Source: Elusimicrobiota bacterium
GTDB taxonomy: Bacteria > Elusimicrobiota > Elusimicrobia > Elusimicrobiales > UBA9959
Assembly (NCBI GenBank): GCA_009773155.1
Contig: WOVA01000005.1
Span: 1 to 64,000, forward strand
Direction of reading: 5' to 3'
Length of the DNA: 64,000 nucleotides
Part shown: positions 37,501 through 46,500 of the stretch, in pieces
Layout of the letters: each line of letters starts with the position of its first letter
Numbering within the stretch: the first letter of the stretch is position 1
Program-made: the position numbers and the translations under genes
Notes under the pieces: generated by a model
The model's database searches: none
Told to the model about the DNA's origin: nothing
Seen by the model: only the letters and a program-made list of their open reading frames with translations

Positions 37501-40500
37501 CAGCCCCACGCCTTGGTATATTACCGACCCCGGCGCGGTCTTTGACGTGGACTTCCGCGACCTTTCCAGCGGACTCACCTCGGTGCAATACAGAATAAAC
37601 TCTCTGCCGGCCGGAGGCGGGGATTTGCTTAAAGACTGGACCGTGATAAGCCATACGCCGGACGGGCTGGCATTATATGACGCGGCCTGGGGTGTGGATT
37701 TCGCGGCCACAAGGGACGGCTTAAACTATGTTTCCGTCCGGGCTTTTGACAGGGTGAATCTCTCCTCTACGGCGGCCGACGCCTTCATAATAAGGAAAGA
37801 CACCAGCCCCCCTACGATTACGGATAATCAGGCCGGGGACGATGTCTGGCGTAATGCCGGCGGGACGCTTTACAATGTGGACTTCGCCGATGCCGGTATA
37901 GGGGTCAGCACGGCGCAATACCGCATAACCTCCCTGCCAACCGGGGCGGGTACGGTACTAAAGGACTGGACGAATATCTTCACCGGCCAGTCCTACGCCT
38001 CCTATACGACCGACTGGGCCGTGGATTTCTTCGCCCTTGCGGAAACGGCCACCAACTATGTCTCGGTGCGGGCCTGGGACGCTCTCGGTTCCTCGCGCGC
38101 GGCGGCGGACGTCTTCTATATTCTCAAGGATGTCACCAATCCTTCCATAGCCGACAACCAGCCGGACACGGTCTGGCTCAACGCCGACCCAGGCGCGGTC
38201 TTTGACGTGGACTTTGCCGATCTGGGCGGCGCGAGGCTCTCAAAGTTCCAGACCAAGGTGACCACCGGCCCAACGCAGACCGGCACTACGGTCTGGGACT
38301 GGACCGACAGGATAACCGCGATTAACGCCACTTATTATACCCTGGCGTGGGGGCTGGACTTCGCCGCCATGCCGGAAGGCCCTAACCATGTTTCAGTGCG
38401 GGTTTATGACAATGCGGCCAACTCCGCCGCGCAGACCGATGTCTTCGCCGTGCGCAAGGACACCACGCCGCCGACAATAACAGATAATCAGCCGGGCGAC
38501 GATACCTGGCGCGGAGCCAACACCGGGACATATAATGTGGATTTCGCCGATACCGGCGGTTCCCTGTTGCAGAAATTCCAGGTGAAAGCCTCCAGCGGCC
38601 AGAACCAGAGCGGGACGGTCTTCTTTGACTGGACCGACCTGGTCCTGGGCATAAACTCAGCTTCTTATACCACCGACTGGGCGCTGACCGCCGAGCTCTG
38701 GGACCTGCTGCCCAGCGGCACCAATTATATCTCAGTGCGGGCCTTTGACAATGCGGGCTCAAGCAGGACGCTCTCCGATGTCTTTTATATAAGGAAGGAC
38801 ACCCAGAGCGTGACCATAACCGACAATCAGGCCGGCGACGCTGCCTGGCGCAATGCTGTCGGTACGCTTTATGATGTGGACGCTTCGGCCAACGGCTCCT
38901 CGCTTCTGGACAGGCTGGAGGTCAGGACTTCCACCGCGCCCGGCAATACCGGACCTTTCACCGCGGATTGGACCGCCGCGGTTTCCAATATAAACGCCGG
39001 CACATATACGGCTGACTGGAGCCTGCCCGGCTCCGTATTTGATTCCATGCTCAGCGCCGCCACCAATTATGTCTCGGTACGGGTTTTCAACCAGGCGCAG
39101 AATTTTGCCGTTCTGGCGGATGCCTTCTATGTAAAAAAGGATACTGTGCCGGCGGTGATAACAAACAATATACCCGGCGGCGACCAAGCCTGGCGTAATT
39201 CCTCCGGCACGGTTTACAACGTGGACTTCTCCGACGCCGGCGGTTCGCTATTGCAGAAGGTTCAGGTTAAGATTACGACAGGTTCAGCGCAGACCGGAAC
39301 ATTGATTGCCGACTGGGCCGACAACCTCACCGGTATAAATTCCGCCTCTTATACCGATGACTGGCCGCTGGCTGCCGGTTACTGGGATCTGTTGCGGGAG
39401 GGCACAAACTATGTCTCGCTGCGCGTCTACGACATAGCCGGCAATATCACAGCGGAGACTGACGCTTTCAGGGTGTTCAAGGACACTACCGCGCCCTCTG
39501 TGACCGACAACCAGGCCGGCGATACCGTCTGGCGCAATTCCAATTCAGGCGTCTATAACGTGGATTTCGCGGACACCGGCAATTCCCTGTTAAGTAAATT
39601 CCAGGTCCGCGCCTCCACGAACACCGGCACGGGCGGCCCCTTCTCGCCGGACTGGACCGACAATATCACCGGCATAAATTCCGCTTCTTATACTGGTGAC
39701 TGGCAACTGGCGACTGGGGTTTGGGACCTGCTCCAGAGCGGGACTAATTATATTTCCGTGCGCGTCTACGACAATGCCGGCAATATGACGACTTTCGGCT
39801 CCCAGCCTTTCTATGTGCTCAAGGACACCACAGCCCCGAGTTTCGTCAACGGGGTTGCGGGCGGCGATCTGAACTGGCGCAATTCCTCCGGCACGCTTTA
39901 CAATGTGGATGCTCTGGACTCCGGCGGCTCGCTGCTGTCGGCTTATCAGCTCAAGATCACGACAGGGGCCGCGCAGACCGGAACCGTGATAACGGACTGG
40001 GCCGATATCGCCGCAAACATCGGCGCTTCTTCGTATCTCTCCGACTGGGCGCTGACTGCCGGTCAATGGTCCCTGCTGCAGGAGGGGACCAGCTATGTTT
40101 CAGTCAGGGCCTGGGACAATGCCGGCTCCACCGGTACGCTCATTGACGCCTTCAGGATATTCAAGGACACCACGCCGCCTTCCGCCGTCGACAACCAGGC
40201 GGGGGAATTTGACTGGCGCAATACGAACACGGGGCTGTACAATGTTGATTTCGCCGACACCGGCGGCTCGCTGTTGTCCAAATTCCAGCTCAGGGCTTCC
40301 ACGTCTACCGGCGGCGCCGCCCCGTTCTCGCCCGATTGGACTGACAATATCGCCGGTATTAACGCGGCTTCGTATACCGCGGACTGGGCGCTTACGGCCG
40401 GGATCTGGAATTCCCTGGCCGATAGCGCCACGAACTATATTTCCGTCCGGGTCTTTGACTATGCCGGCTCTTCGTTCACGCTGACGGACGCTTTCAATAT

Positions 40501-43500
40501 AATGAAAGACACCACCACGCCGACGATAATAGATAATCAGTCCGGGGACGATATCTGGCGCTCTGCTTCCGGCACACCGTATAATGTTGATTTCGCCGAT
40601 TACGGCTCAAGGCTTTCAAGCGCGGCTTACGCCGCTTATACCGGTCCAAACAAGACGGGAAGCGCCGTAATCGTTTCTTCGCGGATTTTCACTTCCACCG
40701 GCGCGCTCACTTATACAAATGACTGGCCGGCGGATTTCAGCAATCTTGTGCAGGGCTTCAATTATATTTCAATAACAGCCTGGGACCTTGCCGGCAACAC
40801 CTCGCAATACCTGGACGCTTTTTACATCAAAAAAGACACCGCGCCCCCCGTTATAACCGACCTGCAGACCGGCGCCACCACCTGGTACCGGCTGAATCCC
40901 GGCCCTGTTTTCAACGTGGATTTCGCGGACGCCGGTATAGGGCTTTCCAGCGCCGCTTATGAGGCCTGGACCGGCGCGGGCAAAACAGGGACGAATGTTA
41001 TAGTCTCCTCGCAGATATTCAGCGGCGCCCCGCGGGCTTCCTATACCGCCGACTGGGGACTGACTGACGCGGCTTTCACGCTGCTGGCCGCGGGGACCAA
41101 CTACATAAGCGTCACGGCCTGGGACGCCCTGAACTATTCCTCAACCTCCGTTGACGTGTTCTACATATTAAAAGACACCGTGCCGCCCTCGGCCATATCC
41201 TCGCTTTCCGCCGTCACGCCGTCAGCCGCCGCCGATGAAGGGAAGCTTAATGTCTACTGGAACGCTCCCGGCGACGACGGGCTGACCGGCTCGGCCAGCT
41301 ACTACATGATACGCTATAATACCGGCGCCATCGACGACGCCAATTTCAACTCCGTGTCGGTATTCGTCTCCACGCTGGTTCCGAAAATTTCCGGTACCGG
41401 CGAAGGCGTTATTATAACCGGTCTCACCGCGTCCGTCACGTATTACGCCGCGGTCAAGGCAGTGGACAAAGCCGGCAATATCGGCGCATTGTCTAATATG
41501 ACCTCGTCTTATGCCGGACTGGACCTGACGCCGCCGGGAGCGGTCTCCGATCTCTCCGGGCTGCAGGGCGATTTCCAGGGTCAGATAAAGCTTTATTGGA
41601 CCGCGCCGGGCGATGGCGCGTCCGGCGATCCCAATATCGGCACGGCCACCAGCTATACAGTGCGTTATGCCACTTTCCCTGTGACCGAATCTAATTTCAG
41701 CGCGCCGGAAGTTTCCACTTATACCCAGACCTGGGTGCCGCTGGTTTATGGTTCGGCCGAGGCCAGGGTTATGGAAGGACTTAGCCCCGGAACCAGCTAT
41801 TCCATAGCCCTGAAAGCTGTGGACGAGGCCGGCAATATAGGCCCGATATCCAATGTAATAGTGGGCACCGCCGCTCCAGCCGGGGCCGCCGCCGGTATGC
41901 TGGTTTATGGCGACACGGCTTCCTCCTCACTTAAATATCAGACCTGGGCCCCGCCCAACTGGAGCGCCGAGGCCGACAGCCTTATAACCGGCTCCGTAAT
42001 ACGCTGGTCGGTTCTTAAATCCGTGCCGCTGGTGGCCAATCAAAAACTGGCCGGTCTGCTGTATTCCGACAATTCAATGAAAGTCCTGAGGTGGAACGGC
42101 GGAGCTTCCACCTGGTCGGATATAACGCCCTCTCCCGCGCCCACGCCCGGCGGCTCTCTCACACGCCGGTTTGATCTGGCCGCCGAAAACGCCAGCGGCA
42201 GGATGATGGTCGCCTATTACAATGGCGCACTCGGTGCGATTACTTACGCGGTCTATTCCGCCACAGCCTCGGCCTGGGCGGTTAACCCGGTTTCGCTGCC
42301 GCTGGCCTCTCTGACAGGCAGCGTCAACTGGGTGCGCCTTAAGGCGATGCCCGGCACCAACAGAATACTGCTTACTGTCCTGGACGCCAATTCCGATATT
42401 TCAGCCGCTGTCTGGAACGGTTCGGCGTGGATAGACAATGTCAATCTTACGCTCACGGCCTCCATAGCCACAAGGGAAAGTTTTGACGCGGCCTGGGAGA
42501 CTTTGACCGGCGACGCTTTGGCGCTGTGGGGCGAGGGAACCAATACCAGTTACCGTAAATGGTATTCCACAGGGACCTGGGCCGACGCCGCTGCGGCCGG
42601 CCCGGCCATAGCCGCCGCGGCCGGCGCCAACTGGATACGGCTCTGTTCGGACCCGATTTCCAACCGGATAGGCTTCACCTCACTGGACGGAGATATTGAC
42701 TGGAATGTTTCGGTCTGGCGGCCGGCCGGTACTGAGGGCTGGTCCGGTCTGCCCGCCGAAGATACGGCCATGAGCGGTACCGCCTACAGGATGACCGACT
42801 GCGCCTGGGAGTCCAAATCCGGCAAGCTGCTGATCGCGGCTATTGATGACCTTGGAACCACCGACAACCGGTTCGACTGGATAACCTGGTCGGCCGGGAC
42901 CTGGAACCCGGCCAGCCCGTCGGTGGCCGGGGCCAACGGTAATACCGTTTTCACCGGCAGTATAACCTGGACATCGCTGATACCTGATCCGAACACCAAT
43001 AATATAACTTTCCTGGGCGTGGACACAGCCAATGATGTCAGGAGCACGGTCTGGAACGGCACGGCCTGGGCGGCCTCGGACGCTTCGTCCAATAAGTTGC
43101 ACGAGCAGGAGGGGACGGACCATAACTATGAGTTTGCCGCCGCCGATTTTGACCGCCATGACAATGTGCCGCCTACCGTTACGGACAACCAGGCCGGCGA
43201 TGATAACTGGCGCAATGCCAGCGCAACCTACGATGTGGACGCCACCGATTCCGGCGGTTCGCGACTGGCCCGTATACAGACCAAACTGCATACGGCCACG
43301 GGATTTGGCGGGACACTTATACAGGACTGGACCGACCAGGTGACGGGCATAAACCTGGATTCCTACACCACCAATTGGCCGCTGACAGCTGGTACATTCA
43401 ACCTGCTGCCGCAGGGCTGGTCATACGTGTCAGTGCGGGCGCTGGATAATGTGGGCAATATCTCCGTTGCCATAGTGGACGCTTTCTATGTTAAAAAAGA

Positions 43501-46500
43501 CACCACGGCCCCTACGATAATCAATAATCTTGCCGCGGGCTTTGACCAGACCTGGCGAAAATCCGACGCCGGGGCCATATATAATGTTGATTTCGCCGAC
43601 TCGGGCGGCGCGCAGATCTCGTCCATCACTTATTCGGCCTGGACCGGGGCGGCCGGGACCGGGACGAATTCCATAGCCAATGCCATAATTTCATCCGGTA
43701 CAAGTGTGGGGAATTCATATACCGCCGACTGGGGCGTGAACTTTGGCCTGCTGGCCCACGGCACCAATTATATCACCGTGCGCGTCTGGGATTGGGCTGC
43801 CTCAAGTTCCACGCTGGCCGACGCCTTCAAGGTGCTCAAGGATACGCAAGTCCCGTCTGATATCACCGCGCTTGCGGCTTCCCCGGGCCCTGTCAGGGGC
43901 TCGGTAAAGCTGGATTGGCCGGCGCCCGGCGACGACGGAACGGCAAACAATAATACGCAGGGCGGGTACATCATAAAGTCTGCCACTTACAATATAACAG
44001 CGGCGCTGTTTGATTCGGCCAGTACTTACGCGCAGACCTGGGTCCCGCAGAACGCCGGGATCACGGAGTCCAGGGTACTCTATGGGTTTGAGGTCGGCAA
44101 GACCCACTATTTTGCCGTGAAGACATTCGACAAGGCGGGCAGTACTTCAGCCATCTCCAATGTGCCGTCCAGCCTGCCGCAGACCGCCAATGTCTATATC
44201 AACGAGGTCTATCCCACCGGCGCGGCCGCGGCCGACGACTGGGTGGAGTTCTATAACAATACCTCCAGCACTTTCAGCCTGGCCGGCTGGACGCTGGTCT
44301 ATAACCAGGGCACAATAGACCTGCCCAGCAATGAAGTGACGGTGTGGACCGGCGCCAGTGTGGACAGGAGCAGCGTGAACGCCCATTTCACGGCCCCTGT
44401 GTCGGCCGATCTTAACGGCGCGCAGAGCTACCATGTGATACTAAAGGACAATAACGGAAACATCATAGACAGGGTGCAGTGGCCGGTCTTATCTTCCGGC
44501 CAGTCCTTCGCCAGGATAGCGGACGGTAACGCCGATTTCTTTGAGGTGGACCCGACGCCGACCAGAAACTACGCCAATGCCATAACCACCCACCCGGTCA
44601 AGCTCAATGAAATCGCCTACGGGACGCTTTCTTCGGAGTTCGTCGAGCTTTACAATACCGGCCAATCCACGCCCGCGCTCTCCGGCTATTCGCTCAGGAA
44701 TTTCAATGCGGTAAGATTCCGGTTTACGCGTAATATATACGCCGGGAACTATTCCCTGCTGGCATTCTCTTCCGTCAGCGATGATCTGCTGTCCTGGCAG
44801 TCCGCCTTCGGTACCGCTGGGCTCGCCGCCGCCGGAGATTACCTGGCGCTGGAAAACCCAGCCGGCCAGACTGTGGACAGAGTAACCTGGCAGAGCGGGA
44901 CCAGTTACAGCCTGTATAATTACAAAGCCGGGGTTGTAGCCGCCGCCGATGTCGCCCCTGCCGGCGCCGCCAATTCCATAGGCCGGCGGCCTTCCGAAGG
45001 AGCGGATACAGGCTCCGATGCCAATGATTTCGCCGCCATGTCCGCCGCCACGCCGATGTCCAGAAATAACGGCGCCGGCTCCGGCGCGGTTAATACGCTT
45101 TCATATCCGGCGGGCAACCAGATACTGCCGCGGAAATTCCCGCTGCGGCTGACGCTCGGCGCCGATTCCTCCGGCGGGACCGCGGATAACCTGGTATTTA
45201 TCCGTACCGGCGGCTCCGCCGATAATTATTCGCCCCATATATACAGGCTGGGCGATATCGGGTTTAATCTGGCCGCCCTCTCCGCGCAGTCCACGGTGCA
45301 GATAGGAGTTTCGTTTAACGACCAGGACGGCCGTCCCCTCGTCCATAACGCCGTTTACAGGCTTATCCTGAACACCGACACCGGCACGGCCTCGGCCCCG
45401 CAGATAACGCTGGCCACGGTAACCTATGACTCCAGCATCCACACTACGTACGCGCATGACAGTTCACCGCGAAGGATCAATGAAAGCGTCAGGGACGATA
45501 TTATCAGGTTCACGGTTTCAAATAACAGTCCTTCGGGCTACAATTCAGTTGAAATAGCCACGGTCGCCGTTAAATTGCTGGACTCTAATCTGGGTGCGCT
45601 GACCACTCTCCAGGCGCAGAATATGTTCAGCGCCATTATGATCGCCAGAGATTCCGTTTCGGGCTCCACAGGCATATACGAGTCAGGCATAGACATAGGC
45701 ACCATAGCCTATGTGGCCAGCGGCTCAATTTCCCTGGACGCGAATGGCGTTCAGCTGATCCCGGTCCCTTCTCCGGGCAGCGCGAACTCTTCAATAACCG
45801 CTTTTTCCACAGGGACATTCTTTATAGTGGCGCAGATACAGCCGAACGGTGCGGCCCAGACCCCGAACACTTTCAGGATAGCCTTCCAACCGCAGTCCGA
45901 CATGGTCGTGCAGGACGGGCCCAGCGATCAGCCGCAGGACACCGGCGCTTCTTCCCAGGTGCAGACGGCCTCTTCCACGATAATCACCCCGGCAAAACCG
46001 CCGGCCGGAACAAGCTGGCCTTATGATGCCGGGGTTGCGGCCGGTGTTGAAACCGTCATCGGCGGTTACAGCGGTCCCGCTTTGAGCACTTCGGCTTATT
46101 ATTCCATGGGAATAGACGGGCGCGTGAGGGCGTTTAATTACAGCGGGGGATTGAAATGGACATTTGAAACTTCGCCGCTGTCTCCGATCCGGTCCGCGCC
46201 GTGGGTTGAAGAGGAGGGCGGCGGGGTTTTTATATATTTCGCCGACGATAACGGCGACGTCTATAAAATCAGGGACAATAATACGGGCGTCGCCCAGACC
46301 TGGAAGAGAAGCCTTGGCGCGCAGATACGCTCGGGTATTGTAACGTCCGGAACCAGGGTTTATTTCGGGGCGTCGAACAACAGGACCTGGTGCGTGAATA
46401 AAGCCGACGGCCTGGACTGCGCCGGCTGGCTTTTCGACGCCGGAATAAACGCGGCCGTATCCGGCACGCTTTCCCTGGACGATTATACGCCGGGGGTGAA

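Noticed and set aside
21960-43860. The periodic repeats of the giant gene as a CRISPR array or satellite
   Set aside because: The repeats are protein-coding with diverged codons and conserved residues, so the repeat is at protein level.
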